NCBI GenBank assembly: GCA_031390755.1 | Contig: JANMTS010000180.1 | Location: 1-64,000, forward strand | Direction: 5' to 3' | Length of the DNA stretch: 64,000 bases | Source of the DNA: DATMER01 sp031390755 | GTDB lineage: Bacteria; Acidobacteriota; Thermoanaerobaculia; Multivoradales; UBA5704 | Shown: positions 52,441-61,894 of the stretch, in pieces | How the letters are laid out: each line of letters starts with the position of its first letter | How positions within the stretch are numbered: the first letter of the stretch is position 1 | Notes under the pieces: model-generated | What the model saw: only the letters and a program-made list of their open reading frames with translations | The model's database searches: none | What the model was told of the DNA's origin: nothing | Made by a program: the position numbers and the translations under genes

Positions 52441-54588
52441 TCAGAACGTCGTCCGCACCGCCAGGCTCACGTCGCGGCCCGGCATGGGCACCAGATCCTT
52501 GAGGAAGGAGACGTGGTTGCGCGCCTCCTCGTCCGTCAGGTTGGTCCCCTTCAGGATCACGTCGAACACCGCCCGCGGCGCAAAGAAGCGGTAGCCAAGG
52601 CTCGCGTCGAGCGTCGTGTACCCCTCCGTCGGCGTCTCCAGGGCCGAGACGCGGTCCTGCCGTCCCACCCTCTGGCCGTCGATCCGGGCGGTCAGCCGTT
52701 CGTTGCGGTAGTGGAGGCCGAGGCGGTAGCGCTCGGCTGGGATGCGCGGCAGCGGGTCTCCCGTATCTCGCAGCTCGGCCCGCACGAAGTCCGCGCCGAC
52801 CTCCAGGTCGAGGTGATGCGGGTCGCCATGAAAAAGCTGCACGATTCCGTCCAGCTCGGCTCCCCGGAGCTCGGCGTCGCGCTGGGTGAAGCGGAAGACC
52901 TGGAGACCGTCCTGCTCCTCCGCCGTGGCCTGCTCGAAGATGAAGCCGTCGAAGCGGTTGGCGAACACCGTCACCTCGCCGGAGACGCGGCCGGCCGTGC
53001 GGCGCACGGTCAGGTCCAGGCTCAGGCTGCGCTCCTCGCCGAGATTCGGATCGCCGATCTCGAACGCGTTCGTGGCCAGATGGGGACCGTTCGAGAACAG
53101 CTCCTCGGCGTTGGGCAGCTTGGTCGAACGGGAGAGTGACAGGCCCGTGGACCACCCCTCGACCGGCTGCCAGACCGCGCCGAGCGAGCCGGACACACTC
53201 TGGAAGGATCGAACGCGGCTCTCGTCAGCCTCCGCGGTCACGTCCTGGGACTCGAAGCGGCCTCCTGCCTGGAAGCGCCAGTCTCCCTGCACCAGCTCCT
53301 GGAACACGAAGCCCGCCCAGCTCCGGGTCTCGGTCGGCGGGACGAACGCCTCGTCGCCCAGGGCCACGAAGTCCCGGCTCTGCACCTGAACGCCGACCGA
53401 TCCGGAGAGCGGACCGATCCGGCGTTGGAGCAGCTCGAGCCGGCCTTCCCGGCTCTCGTTCGTGAAGATCGTGCCGATCTCCTCCCCTTCCAGCTCGCGG
53501 TGCTCGTAGTCGGACGCGCCGAAGCGGACGTTGGCGCCGCGGAAGATCCCGAACGGCTGCGTCGTCCCGCCGCGCAGGTCCCAGCGCCGCTGGCGCAGGT
53601 CGATCCTCACTCCGGCCTCCTCCCCCTCTTCTGCTTCTCCTGCCTCGGCTCCCTCCTCGTGCTCCTCATGCTCATGGCCGCCCGGAATGCCGTAGAGCGA
53701 GTCGAGGCCGCTCACCGACAGGCCGAAGAAGGCCTTCTCCCCGACGTACGACAGACCGAGCGCGCCGCCTTCGGATTCGGTGGCGCTGTTCGGCAGGAGG
53801 CCGCGGATCTCTTCCTCTCCTTCATAGCCTTCGCCTTCCTGAGCTTCGCTGGCGCGCAGGGCGCTCGACTCCGCGAAGCCGGGGATCTTGTAGTCGTCCG
53901 TCTTGCGCTTCAGCACATCCAAGTGCCAGGCCAGCTTGCCGCCGCCGCCGTCGAAGGACGCCGCGGCCGAGCGCTCGTCCGACACGCTGCCGCCCCGCGC
54001 TTCGACCGTGCCGCTGATCTTCTGGTCCGGCACGCTCTCCGGAATGCGGTTGTCGATCACGTTGACCACCCCGCCCACGGCGCTGCTGCCGTAGAGGAGC
54101 GTGGCCGGGCCGCGCAACACCTCGATGCGCTCGGCGACAATGGGGTCGATGCTGACCGCGTGGTCGGGGCTGGCCGTGGACGCGTCGCCCGTGCCGATCC
54201 CCCCTTCGAGGATCCGGATGCGGTCGCCGCCCAGGCCGCGGATCACCGGCCGGCTCGCGCCCGCTCCAAAGAAGGTAGAGGTCACGCCGGGCTCCCGGCT
54301 CAGCGTCTCGCCGAGGGTGGGCTGAAGCCGCAGCACCAGCTCGTCCGAGTCCATCACGCTGGTCGGCTGCGCCAGCTCGAAGCGGCTGCGGGGCTCCGGC
54401 GAGGCCGTGACCACGATCTCGTCTTTGACGGTGATCGATGGGACGACGAGAGGCACGTCGGCCGCGGCGGTGGTCTCCGCAGGGGCGGTATCCGCAGGAG
54501 CCGCCGGCGGTTCGGCGCCCGGGAGGCTCATGGAGGACAGCAACAGGAGGAGTGGCGCAGCCACCCTCCGAAGGAAGGAATGCAACAT
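52441..54588 (-). CDS. ZnuD-like TonB-dependent outer membrane receptor
   Basis: 715 aa. Signal peptide, plug domain from about residue 50 (DEIVVTASPEPRSRFELAQPTSVMD, VIRGLGGDRIRILEGG, VLRGPATLLYGSSAVGGVVNVID) and a 22-strand barrel ending VSLAVRTTF with the terminal aromatic. A loop at about residues 300-330 is very rich in His and Glu (GGHEHEEHEEG), as in zinc receptor ZnuD, so zinc or another divalent metal is the likely substrate. A small gene with His and a CxxC-like motif precedes it. Confidence 0.9.
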   Translation of the reverse strand: MLHSFLRRVAAPLLLLLSSMSLPGAEPPAAPADTAPAETTAAADVPLVVPSITVKDEIVVTASPEPRSRFELAQPTSVMDSDELVLRLQPTLGETLSREPGVTSTFFGAGASRPVIRGLGGDRIRILEGGIGTGDASTASPDHAVSIDPIVAERIEVLRGPATLLYGSSAVGGVVNVIDNRIPESVPDQKISGTVEARGGSVSDERSAAASFDGGGGKLAWHLDVLKRKTDDYKIPGFAESSALRASEAQEGEGYEGEEEIRGLLPNSATESEGGALGLSYVGEKAFFGLSVSGLDSLYGIPGGHEHEEHEEGAEAGEAEEGEEAGVRIDLRQRRWDLRGGTTQPFGIFRGANVRFGASDYEHRELEGEEIGTIFTNESREGRLELLQRRIGPLSGSVGVQVQSRDFVALGDEAFVPPTETRSWAGFVFQELVQGDWRFQAGGRFESQDVTAEADESRVRSFQSVSGSLGAVWQPVEGWSTGLSLSRSTKLPNAEELFSNGPHLATNAFEIGDPNLGEERSLSLDLTVRRTAGRVSGEVTVFANRFDGFIFEQATAEEQDGLQVFRFTQRDAELRGAELDGIVQLFHGDPHHLDLEVGADFVRAELRDTGDPLPRIPAERYRLGLHYRNERLTARIDGQRVGRQDRVSALETPTEGYTTLDASLGYRFFAPRAVFDVILKGTNLTDEEARNHVSFLKDLVPMPGRDVSLAVRTTF

Positions 54589-54701
54589 TTCGAATCTCTC
54601 CTGGCCTCCGGCTCACCGGAGGCCCTCTGGTCGTGTCGGTTCTTACACGGGCGCCCTGTCGGAGGGCGGCCCGGCTGCAATCTGCGATCGATGTCAGAGG
54701 A

Positions 54702-55079
54702 TCAGGAGAGAGGCGGGGCGCGGGCGCCGGAGAGGCTGCGGGCGCCGCGTTCGGCGCGCGACTCGGGCGCCGGCTGGAGATAGCGGAGCGCGGCCAGCGG
54801 CAGGATCGCGCTCACCGCCTGCAGGTGCGCACCGCGCGTCTGCAGGTGGAGAAGGCAGGCGGCGCATCGCGGATGCGCGACCGGGCTCGCCGTCTCCATG
54901 TGGACCGGCTGGCCCGGGTGGGCCGCCGCCGGGAAGTAAACGCTCTCCGCTCCGTTGAGCGGCTCCGGTGAATCCTTGTCCTGGTGGATGTCCACCACGC
55001 CCAGCAGGAGGACGGCGCACAGCAGGCCGTGCGCCAGAAGACGCAGCCTGCGAAGCGGGGAGGAGGTCATCACGTTCAT
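54702..55079 (-). CDS. Small membrane or exported protein upstream of the ZnuD-like receptor
   Basis: About 125 aa. After an N-terminal basic stretch comes a hydrophobic segment (LLAHGLLCAVLLLGVVDIH), then a His/acid-rich part (IHQDKDSPEP) and HPRCAACLLHLQTRG. No family recognised with certainty; the layout resembles DUF2946-like proteins found with metal receptors. Starts at ATG 55079 or 55070; no strong ribosome-binding site. It is 113 bp upstream of the receptor gene on the same strand. Confidence 0.6.
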   Translation of the reverse strand: MNVMTSSPLRRLRLLAHGLLCAVLLLGVVDIHQDKDSPEPLNGAESVYFPAAAHPGQPVHMETASPVAHPRCAACLLHLQTRGAHLQAVSAILPLAALRYLQPAPESRAERGARSLSGARAPPLS

Positions 55080-55194
55080 GGACGGATCAAGAGTACCAGA
55101 GGAATCAGGCATTGCCCTTGCAAAAGCCTTTGCCGAAGTTGAGCTCGTCCCTAGAGACAACCCGGATTACGAATTCCTACAGGAGGACCAGCAA

Positions 55195-56010
55195 ATGCGA
55201 GACGACGAGAAGAACCTGAACAGCAGCTCTTCGGCCACCTCCATCGCGCCTGACTCTCATAACGCCAACCCCGATCCCCTCACCGGCGAGCCCGGTGCGC
55301 ATCCGGTCGGAACCGGCATGGGCGCCGTGGCCGGCGGCACCGTCGGCGCGGTGATCGGCGGAGTCGTGGCCGGCCCGCTCGGAGCCATGGTCGGAGCCGC
55401 CATCGGCGGTGTCGGCGGCGGTCTTGCCGGCAAGGGGATCGGCGAGTCGGTCAACCCCACCGAGGAAGACGCCTTCTGGCGCGACCACTACAGCACGCGC
55501 CCGTACGCTTCGGGCCGCACCTATGACGAGCTTCAGCCGGCCTACCGCTACGGCTGGGAAGCCCGCACGCGCGTCGAAGACCGCCCCTGGAACGAGGTCG
55601 AGAGCGATCTCAGCCGCGACTGGAGCCAGCGCCCCGGCTCGCGCCTGGACTGGAACGACGTCAAGGGTGCCACCCGCGACGCCTGGGACCGGGTCGACGC
55701 CCGCCACCGCTTCAACACCACGGAAGACAACTACTGGCAGAAGAACTTCTCCACGAAGCCGTACGCTTCGGGCCGCACCTATGAGGATCTCCAGCCGGCC
55801 TACCGTTACGGCTACGAGTCCCGCGACCTGAACAAGAACCAGACCTGGGACTCCGTCGAGAACGATCTCGAGCGCGGCTGGGACAAGACCAAGGCCAACA
55901 CCCGCCACGGCTGGCACGAGGTCAAGGACGCCGTCCGCGACGGTTGGAACCGGGTCGAGAACCAGGCCGAGAAGGTCATTCCCGGCGACTCCGACCGCGA
56001 CGGCAGATAG
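55195..56010 (+). CDS. Glycine-zipper protein with two tandem YASGRTY...AYRYG repeats
   Basis: 271 aa. A Ser/Asn-rich start is followed by a glycine zipper at about residues 40-85 (GMGAVAGGTVGAVIGGVVAG, GAAIGGVGGGLAG). Two similar 75-aa units follow: FWRDHYSTRPYASGRTYDEL/QPAYRYGWEAR and YWQKNFSTKPYASGRTYEDL/QPAYRYGYESR, each with a W..V..DL...W stretch; the second ends WHEVKDAVRDGWNRVENQ. The family is known to me only as uncharacterised, possibly stress-related. ATG 55195 has AGGAGG 8 nt upstream. Confidence 0.88.
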   Translation: MRDDEKNLNSSSSATSIAPDSHNANPDPLTGEPGAHPVGTGMGAVAGGTVGAVIGGVVAGPLGAMVGAAIGGVGGGLAGKGIGESVNPTEEDAFWRDHYSTRPYASGRTYDELQPAYRYGWEARTRVEDRPWNEVESDLSRDWSQRPGSRLDWNDVKGATRDAWDRVDARHRFNTTEDNYWQKNFSTKPYASGRTYEDLQPAYRYGYESRDLNKNQTWDSVENDLERGWDKTKANTRHGWHEVKDAVRDGWNRVENQAEKVIPGDSDRDGR

Positions 56011-56065
56011 TCAGCCAACCCTGACGACAGGAGTATCTCCAGGGATACCCTGAGGGAATACTCTG

Positions 56066-56098
56066 AAGGCCCGGGGCGCTCGGCGCTCCGGGCCTTTC
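56066..56098 (+). terminator. Intrinsic terminator of the glycine-zipper gene
   Basis: GGCCCGGGGCGC-TCG-GCGCTCCGGGCC, a 12-bp stem with one G-T pair, flanked by AA and TTTCGCT. It lies 56 bp after the stop codon and just before the helicase gene. Confidence 0.8.
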
Positions 56099-56115
56099 GC
56101 TATACTTACGCCGGT

Positions 56116-58536
56116 ATGCCTCCCCGTTTTGACCCCGAAGGACTGACTATCGACCTGGCCGTCGCCGACCTTCTCGAAGGTCCGATGCGCAGTCTCGGCT
56201 TTTCGAGCCGCGGCGGGTACGAGCGGATGTGGCTCGGTCAGGCCATCCACGGCAAGTATCAGGAGGAGGCCCTCACCGCCGATCCCACCTACCGCCGGGA
56301 GGTCGTGGTCGTCTATCCCTTCGAGCACCGGGGCTGGACCGTCCGCGTCCACGGCCGGCTCGACGGTCTGCGCCGCGATCCCGACGGCTGGCTCGTGGTC
56401 GAGGAGGTCAAGTCCGTCCGCCGCGGTGGTGCGCTCCCCCCCTCCGTGCGCGAGATGTATCAGCGCCAGGCCCTGCTCTACGCCTGGATGCTCGGCAAGA
56501 CCACCGCCGACTGCCCGGTCCGCGCCGAGCTCGTGCTGATCTCCATCGGCAGCGACGACACCGAGCGCCAGGTGCTCGAGGTCGACTTCCAGACGATGGA
56601 GGCGACGGTCCGCCGCCGGCTCAACGCCCTGATCTACGGCTGGGAGTCGGAGCGCCAGCGCTCCGCCGAACGCCGGGCCGCGGCCGAGCGCATGCGGTTC
56701 CCTTACTCGGACACCCGCCCCGGCCAGGAGCTGATCCTCGCCGCGGTGGAGACCGCCGTGGCCAACCGCGAGCATCTTCTTCTTCAGGCGACCACCGGAA
56801 TCGGTAAAACCGTCGCCGCCCTCTACCCGGCGCTGCGCTACTGCCTCGCGAACGACAAGCGGCTCTTCGTGCTGACGGCGAAAACCACCCAGCAGGAGAT
56901 GGCCACCGCCGTCCTCAGCCTGCTCAACCAGGACGGCGGCTTCCGCTCGCTGCGCCTGCGCGCCAAGGCCAAGATGTGCGCCAACGACCAGATCATCTGC
57001 CACGAGGAGTACTGCCGCTTCGCCAAGGACTACGGTCTCAAGCTCGCCACGACCGGCCTGCTCAACCGGCTCTACGAGGCCCATCCGTCGCTCGATCCGG
57101 ACACCGTCTTCCAGGCCGCGCGCGGCGACGAGGTCTGCCCCTTCGAGGTGAGCCTGGAGCTGAGCGGCCGCGTCCAGGTCACGGTCTGCGACTACAACTA
57201 CGCCTTCGATCCCTACGTGGCGCTGACCGCCTTCGGTCCGGACCAGGATCTGGCGGACACCGTGCTGGTCATCGACGAGGTCCACAATCTCGTGGACCGC
57301 GGGCGCGGTTATTACAGCCCGGAGCTGTCGGCCCTGACCGCCAGAAAGGCCGCCGAGGCGAGCGGCCGCTGGGGCGAGCCCATCCATCGGCGCATTGAGC
57401 TGCTCTGCCTGCAGCTCGCCCAGGAGATCGAGAACGCCGTCGAGGACGCCCTGATGGAAGGCCCGCCGGGCGACCGCGCCGTCGAATGCCCCATCCCCGA
57501 GGACCGTTTCTGGCGCCTCCGGCCCGAGCTCGACGCCGCCTTCATCGACTATCTGGAATACCAGCGCGACACCAGGACCTTCCACCCCGAGGATCTGTTC
57601 GTCGCGCTCTATTTCGACGTGCTGCGCTTCCTCAACGGGCTCGCGCTTTCGGACGAGGCCTTCAGCCACTACGCCGAGGTGCGCAAGGGGGACGCGCGGC
57701 TCAAGGTTCTCTGCAAGGACCCGAGCCGCTTCCTGGGCGCGGTGCTCTCCCGCTCGCACGCCACGGTCGGCCTGTCCGCGACGCTCTCGCCGCCCGAGTT
57801 CTACACCGGCCTGCTGGGTTTCGAGGCCGGCCGCACCGCTTTCGTGGAGATCCCAAACCCGTTCCCTGTCGAGAACCGGCAGGTGGTGATCGACGGCACC
57901 GTGGCCACCACCTGGAAGGCGCGCCCCTCGAACTACGGGCGGATCGCGGAGCGCCTCTCCGCCTTCGCCGATTCGGTCCCCGGCAACTGCCTGGCGCTCT
58001 TCCCGAGCTACGCCTTTCTCTCGGAGGTGACGGGACGGCTCCGGCTGCGCGGCAAGCGGGTGCTGGTGCAGCGATCCTCGGATAGCGACAAGGAGCGGGA
58101 GCTGATCCTCCAGGCCCTGCGCTCCGCCGTCTTCGGAGATGTCCTGCTGGTCGCCGTGGCCGGCGGCGTCTTCGCCGAGGGCGTGGACTATCCCGGCGAG
58201 GTGCTCAAGGCCGTGGCCGTGGTCGGCCCCTGCCTGCCGGCCCTGACCCTGGAGCAGGAGCTGCTCAAGAATTATTACCAGGAGCGCTTCGACCGCGGCT
58301 TCGAGTACGCCTTCGTGGTGCCGGGCATGACCCGGGTCGTCCAGGCCGCCGGCCGCTTGATCCGCTCCCCCACCGACACCGGCGTCATCGCCCTCTTCGA
58401 CCAGCGCTTCCTCTCCGCCCCCTACCGGCACTACCTCCCCGCCGACTGGCTCCCCGAGGAGGGAGCCGGAGCCCTCGTCGGCAACCCCGCCGAGGTGGCG
58501 GAGGAGTTCTTCAAGGTGTTGGCGCTCAAGAAGTAG
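56116..58536 (+). CDS. PD-(D/E)XK nuclease - XPD/DinG-type Fe-S helicase fusion
   Basis: 806 aa. N-terminal about 200 aa: a Cas4/RecB-like nuclease fold with HGRLDGLRRDPDGWLVVEEVKSV (Asp...Glu-x-Lys) and QALLYAWMLG. From about 205: superfamily 2 helicase with Walker A LQATTGIGKTVAAL, Fe-S-type cysteines in AKAKMCANDQIICHEEYC and EVCPFE, DEAH-like box LVIDEVHNLVDRG, then LSATLSPPEFY, FPSYAFLSEV and VVQAAGRLIRSPTDTG. It should unwind DNA 5'-3' and cut it, in repair. ATG 56116; stands alone after a terminator. Confidence 0.9.
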   Translation: MPPRFDPEGLTIDLAVADLLEGPMRSLGFSSRGGYERMWLGQAIHGKYQEEALTADPTYRREVVVVYPFEHRGWTVRVHGRLDGLRRDPDGWLVVEEVKSVRRGGALPPSVREMYQRQALLYAWMLGKTTADCPVRAELVLISIGSDDTERQVLEVDFQTMEATVRRRLNALIYGWESERQRSAERRAAAERMRFPYSDTRPGQELILAAVETAVANREHLLLQATTGIGKTVAALYPALRYCLANDKRLFVLTAKTTQQEMATAVLSLLNQDGGFRSLRLRAKAKMCANDQIICHEEYCRFAKDYGLKLATTGLLNRLYEAHPSLDPDTVFQAARGDEVCPFEVSLELSGRVQVTVCDYNYAFDPYVALTAFGPDQDLADTVLVIDEVHNLVDRGRGYYSPELSALTARKAAEASGRWGEPIHRRIELLCLQLAQEIENAVEDALMEGPPGDRAVECPIPEDRFWRLRPELDAAFIDYLEYQRDTRTFHPEDLFVALYFDVLRFLNGLALSDEAFSHYAEVRKGDARLKVLCKDPSRFLGAVLSRSHATVGLSATLSPPEFYTGLLGFEAGRTAFVEIPNPFPVENRQVVIDGTVATTWKARPSNYGRIAERLSAFADSVPGNCLALFPSYAFLSEVTGRLRLRGKRVLVQRSSDSDKERELILQALRSAVFGDVLLVAVAGGVFAEGVDYPGEVLKAVAVVGPCLPALTLEQELLKNYYQERFDRGFEYAFVVPGMTRVVQAAGRLIRSPTDTGVIALFDQRFLSAPYRHYLPADWLPEEGAGALVGNPAEVAEEFFKVLALKK

Positions 58537-58566
58537 GATGTTTGGAAAGGCCAGCATCGCGGCGTG

Positions 58567-58664
58567 GAGTCCTCACCCCCTGGCCCCCGCTCCTCTTGCT
58601 TTCAGGGTTTGGGGGGGTGGCGCCCCCACACCCCCTGGGAGAGGGGGTCGGGGGGTGAGGACTC
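58567..58664. repeat. Dispersed palindromic repeat after the helicase gene
   Basis: Ends GAGTCCTCACCCCCTGGCCC and GGGTCGGGGGGTGAGGACTC; inner region shorter than in the copy at 23787-23929 but with the same terminal 11 bp. It lies between convergent genes. Confidence 0.85.
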
Positions 58665-58724
58665 CGCGCGAAGCACTTCCGAATACCCGCCAAGCCGCCG
58701 GGCTCCCTCGGAATCAAGGTCTTC

Positions 58725-59465
58725 TCAGTCGTCGTCCTCGTCGTCGTCTTCCGCCGTCACGTCGAATTCCTCCAGCGTGATGCTGTTGTCCGTCACCAGG
58801 CCGACGCCCGGGCAGTAGCGCTTGAGGCTCTCATGGCCGGGCTCCAGGGGGGAGGTCTCGATGACCTCGACGCAGTCGTGGAAGGTGCCGGCCTGGGTCG
58901 CGACCGTCAGGCCCATGGCGGTGTGATTGCCCTGGTCCATGGCGCCGGGAGCCCTCTCCTGGAAGTAGCGCGCGCCGAGCATGTAGGTGCCGGGGATGAT
59001 GACGCCGGGCTGGGCGCCGCTCTTGCCGGCGAGCCAGGCTCCGTCATGACGGACGATCTCGCCGTCCTCATAGATGTCCACGGCCTCGCCGAAGTAGAAG
59101 ATGTCGTTCGTGTCGTCGCAGCGGGCAAAGTAGTTGCGGGACACCTCGACCAGCTCGCCGTCGATCGTCTCGCGCTCCTCCACCACCCGGGTCTCGACGC
59201 GCAGCCTCTTGCCGTGGGCCGTGTCGAAGGTGATGGTGCGCTTCTTCGGAAGCACGGTGATCTCGACGACGACCTCCTCGCCGTCGTCGTCGCCCGAAAG
59301 GACCAGGTGGTCGCCCGGCACGAGGCTGAAGTAGGCGTTGCGCCCTTCGGCGGTGAAGTCGCAGCTCTCGATCCGGAAGTCGGTGGTGTAGGCCTCCTCG
59401 GCGCTCCAGGCAGGGGAGGAGAGAACCAGGAAGATGCAGGCGGCGGTTGCGAAGAGTCTGTTCAT
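58725..59465 (-). CDS. Secreted protein with acidic C-terminal tail
   Basis: 246 aa with a signal peptide (MNRLFATAACIFLVLSSPAW). No family recognised. The mature part has four Cys (IESCDFTAEG, ARCDDTND, HDCVEVIE, RYCPGVG) that could form two disulfides, and ends in VTAEDDDEDDD. The repeated pattern of short beta segments (VVVEITVLPKKRTITFD; GVIIPGTYMLGARYFQE; VGLVTDNSITLEEFDV) suggests a beta-sandwich. AGGAG lies 9 nt before ATG 59465. Divergent from a TonB receptor gene. Confidence 0.78.
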   Translation of the reverse strand: MNRLFATAACIFLVLSSPAWSAEEAYTTDFRIESCDFTAEGRNAYFSLVPGDHLVLSGDDDGEEVVVEITVLPKKRTITFDTAHGKRLRVETRVVEERETIDGELVEVSRNYFARCDDTNDIFYFGEAVDIYEDGEIVRHDGAWLAGKSGAQPGVIIPGTYMLGARYFQERAPGAMDQGNHTAMGLTVATQAGTFHDCVEVIETSPLEPGHESLKRYCPGVGLVTDNSITLEEFDVTAEDDDEDDD

Positions 59466-59542
59466 GATCAGGATCTCCTTTCGCCTCATTGGATGCACGA
59501 GTCCCGGAAACCCTTCGCAGCTCCTGATATTCTTTTCGACCG

Positions 59543-61894
59543 ATGGCTTCGCCCGGCATCTCCAGTTGGATTTCGATGGCCCTGGCATTGCTGCTGGCCT
59601 CGGCCAGCCCTGCGATGGCGGACGCCTCGGCGCCGCCCTGGCGCGGCCTTTCCCTCACCGAGGCATTGCAGTCGCTCCAGGCCCGCGGCCTGAAGATCGT
59701 GTTCACCAGTCAGCTCGTCCGCCCGGGCATGCGGGTCGAAAGCGAGCCGGCGGCCCGCCAGCCAAGGCTGATCCTCGACGAGATCCTCGCTCCCCACGGC
59801 CTGCGTGCCCGGGATGGGGCGGGCGGAACGGTCGTGGTGGTTCCCGCGGCTCCGGAGCTGCCGCGCGCACCCGGCCCCGCACCCCCGCCGGAGCCTGAGC
59901 CCCTCGTCATCCATGAAGAGATCGTGGTGCGCCCGAGCGAGCTGTCGCTGCTCGACGAAGCGCCGCTCGCTCCGCTGTCGCTCTCGCGCCGCGACATCGA
60001 AGCCCTGCCTCATCTCGCGGGAGACCTGTTCCGCGCCCTGTCCCTGATGCCCGGGATCGCCGCCAACGACGTCACCGCCCAGTTCCACATCCATGGCGGA
60101 CGCCGCGACGAGGTGCAGGTTCTCCTCGACGGCCAGGAGATCTACGACGCCTACCATCTTCAGGACTTCGACCGCGCGGTCAGCGTCGTCGAGGCCAGCG
60201 GGCTGAGCGGCGCGAGCCTGTCGACCGGAGCCTTTCCCGCAAGCTACGGCGACCGCATGAGCGGCGTGCTCGACATGACGACGACCGAGCCCTCCGGCCA
60301 GGGCCGCACCCGGCTCAGCCTGAGCCTCGTCACCGCCGTCGCCATCGGCGGCGGCAGGTTCGACGGCGACCGCGGTCTCTGGCTGGCCTCGGCGCGCCGG
60401 GGCTCGATCGACCTGGCGAGCCGCCTGCTCGGCAACGAGGATCCGGCCTTCTGGGATCTCTATGGCAAGGCCGGCTACCGCTTCGACGACCGCAACAGTC
60501 TGCGCGTCCATCTCCTCCACGCCGCCGACACCCTGGACTTTTTCCAGGCGGTGGGCGGCGAGCAGAAGCGCTTCGACACCGACTACGACAGCTCTCAGCT
60601 CTGGCTGAGCCACCAGGCGACGCTCGGCGAGCGCCTGCTGATCGAGACGATGGCGTCCGCCGCCGAGTTGGACCGAGACCGCCGCGGCATCGAGGACGAA
60701 GAGGAGCAGAGCTTCGAGATCCTCGACCGCCGCGGCTCCGAGGTTCTCGGTCTCGGGCAGACCTGGAACGCTCTGGCCACGGCGCGGCACACGCTCAAAG
60801 GCGGGTTCGAGGCACGGCGCTACGAGGCCCGGTACGACTACTTCGGCGCCGTCGAGCGCGACTTCGAGCTGGCCTCGGAGCTGATCGAGCCCCGCGACTC
60901 GCCGGTCCGGTTCGCGCGCCGTTTCAGCGGCGACCACCTCGGCGTCCACCTCGCCGACCGCGTCGCTCCGTCCGAGTCGACGGCCGTGGAGCTCGGGCTG
61001 CGCTACGACCGCCACACGCTCACCGGCGACACGCTCTGGAGCCCGCGGTTGAGCGTCGCCTGGCAGCCCGCGCCGGACAGCGTGGTGCGCGCTTCCTGGG
61101 GTCACTTCCACCAGAGCCAGCGCCCCTACGAGCTGCAAGCCGAGGACGGCGAGACCCGCTTCGCTCCGGCCGAGCGCTCCGAGCACCGGGTGCTCGGCTA
61201 CGAGCGCCTGTTCGGCGGGGACGGACGCGATTCGGCGCCCTTGCGCGCGCTGCGCGTCGAAGCGTACCGGCGGGACATCCGCAATCCCCGGCCGCGCCAT
61301 GAAAACGTTTTCGAATCGGTGAACATCGTTCCCGAGGTCGAGCCCGGCCGAGTCCGCATCGCTCCGGACCGCACCCGCTCCGAGGGGATCGAGGTGATCC
61401 TGCGCGGCGCCGCCGGCTCCCGCAGCCGCTGGTGGGTCAACTACGCCCTGGCGTCGGCCCGCGACCACCTCCTGGGCAAGGAGGTCCGCCGCCAGACGGA
61501 CCAGACGCACACGCTCAACCTCTATCTCGATACGCTCGTCGGAAACCACTGGAGTCTCAGCCTGGCCTGGCGGCTCCACACCGGCTGGCCCACCACCCCG
61601 GTTTCGCTGGCGGAGGGCGTGGACGACGAAGGCGATCCGGAATTCCGCGCCGTGCTCGGGCCGCTCTACAGCGAGAGGCTCCCGGTCTACCACCGTCTGG
61701 ACCTGCGGGCGAGCCGCGAATGGCAACGCAAGTCCGGCCGCCTCCAACTCTTCTTCGATCTCCAGAACGTCTACAACCGCAAGAACCTCGCCGGCTTCGA
61801 CGTCAAGCTCGACGAGGACTCGGGCGAGCTTTTCCAGACGCCGGAGGCATGGCCGGGTTTCTTCCCTTCGCTCGGCGTCAGTTGGGAGTTCTGA
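59543..61894 (+). CDS. TonB-dependent receptor with N-terminal STN domain
   Basis: 783 aa. Signal peptide, then an STN (secretin/TonB short N-terminal) domain at about 30-105 (LSLTEALQSLQARGLKIVF), a Pro-rich link, the plug (SLSRRDIEALPHLAGDLFRALSLMPGIAA, VLLDGQEIYDAYHLQDFD) and a barrel ending SLGVSWEF. The STN domain implies signalling to an anti-sigma factor, as in FecA. The FecR and sigma genes converge on its 3' end, the last 17 bp overlapping. Substrate unknown. Confidence 0.9.
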   Translation: MASPGISSWISMALALLLASASPAMADASAPPWRGLSLTEALQSLQARGLKIVFTSQLVRPGMRVESEPAARQPRLILDEILAPHGLRARDGAGGTVVVVPAAPELPRAPGPAPPPEPEPLVIHEEIVVRPSELSLLDEAPLAPLSLSRRDIEALPHLAGDLFRALSLMPGIAANDVTAQFHIHGGRRDEVQVLLDGQEIYDAYHLQDFDRAVSVVEASGLSGASLSTGAFPASYGDRMSGVLDMTTTEPSGQGRTRLSLSLVTAVAIGGGRFDGDRGLWLASARRGSIDLASRLLGNEDPAFWDLYGKAGYRFDDRNSLRVHLLHAADTLDFFQAVGGEQKRFDTDYDSSQLWLSHQATLGERLLIETMASAAELDRDRRGIEDEEEQSFEILDRRGSEVLGLGQTWNALATARHTLKGGFEARRYEARYDYFGAVERDFELASELIEPRDSPVRFARRFSGDHLGVHLADRVAPSESTAVELGLRYDRHTLTGDTLWSPRLSVAWQPAPDSVVRASWGHFHQSQRPYELQAEDGETRFAPAERSEHRVLGYERLFGGDGRDSAPLRALRVEAYRRDIRNPRPRHENVFESVNIVPEVEPGRVRIAPDRTRSEGIEVILRGAAGSRSRWWVNYALASARDHLLGKEVRRQTDQTHTLNLYLDTLVGNHWSLSLAWRLHTGWPTTPVSLAEGVDDEGDPEFRAVLGPLYSERLPVYHRLDLRASREWQRKSGRLQLFFDLQNVYNRKNLAGFDVKLDEDSGELFQTPEAWPGFFPSLGVSWEF

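Noticed and set aside
56011..58557. 848-codon minus-strand frame over the nuclease-helicase gene
   Set aside because: Antisense to a protein with all helicase motifs; composition is Gly/Val/Glu/His-rich without recognisable domains.
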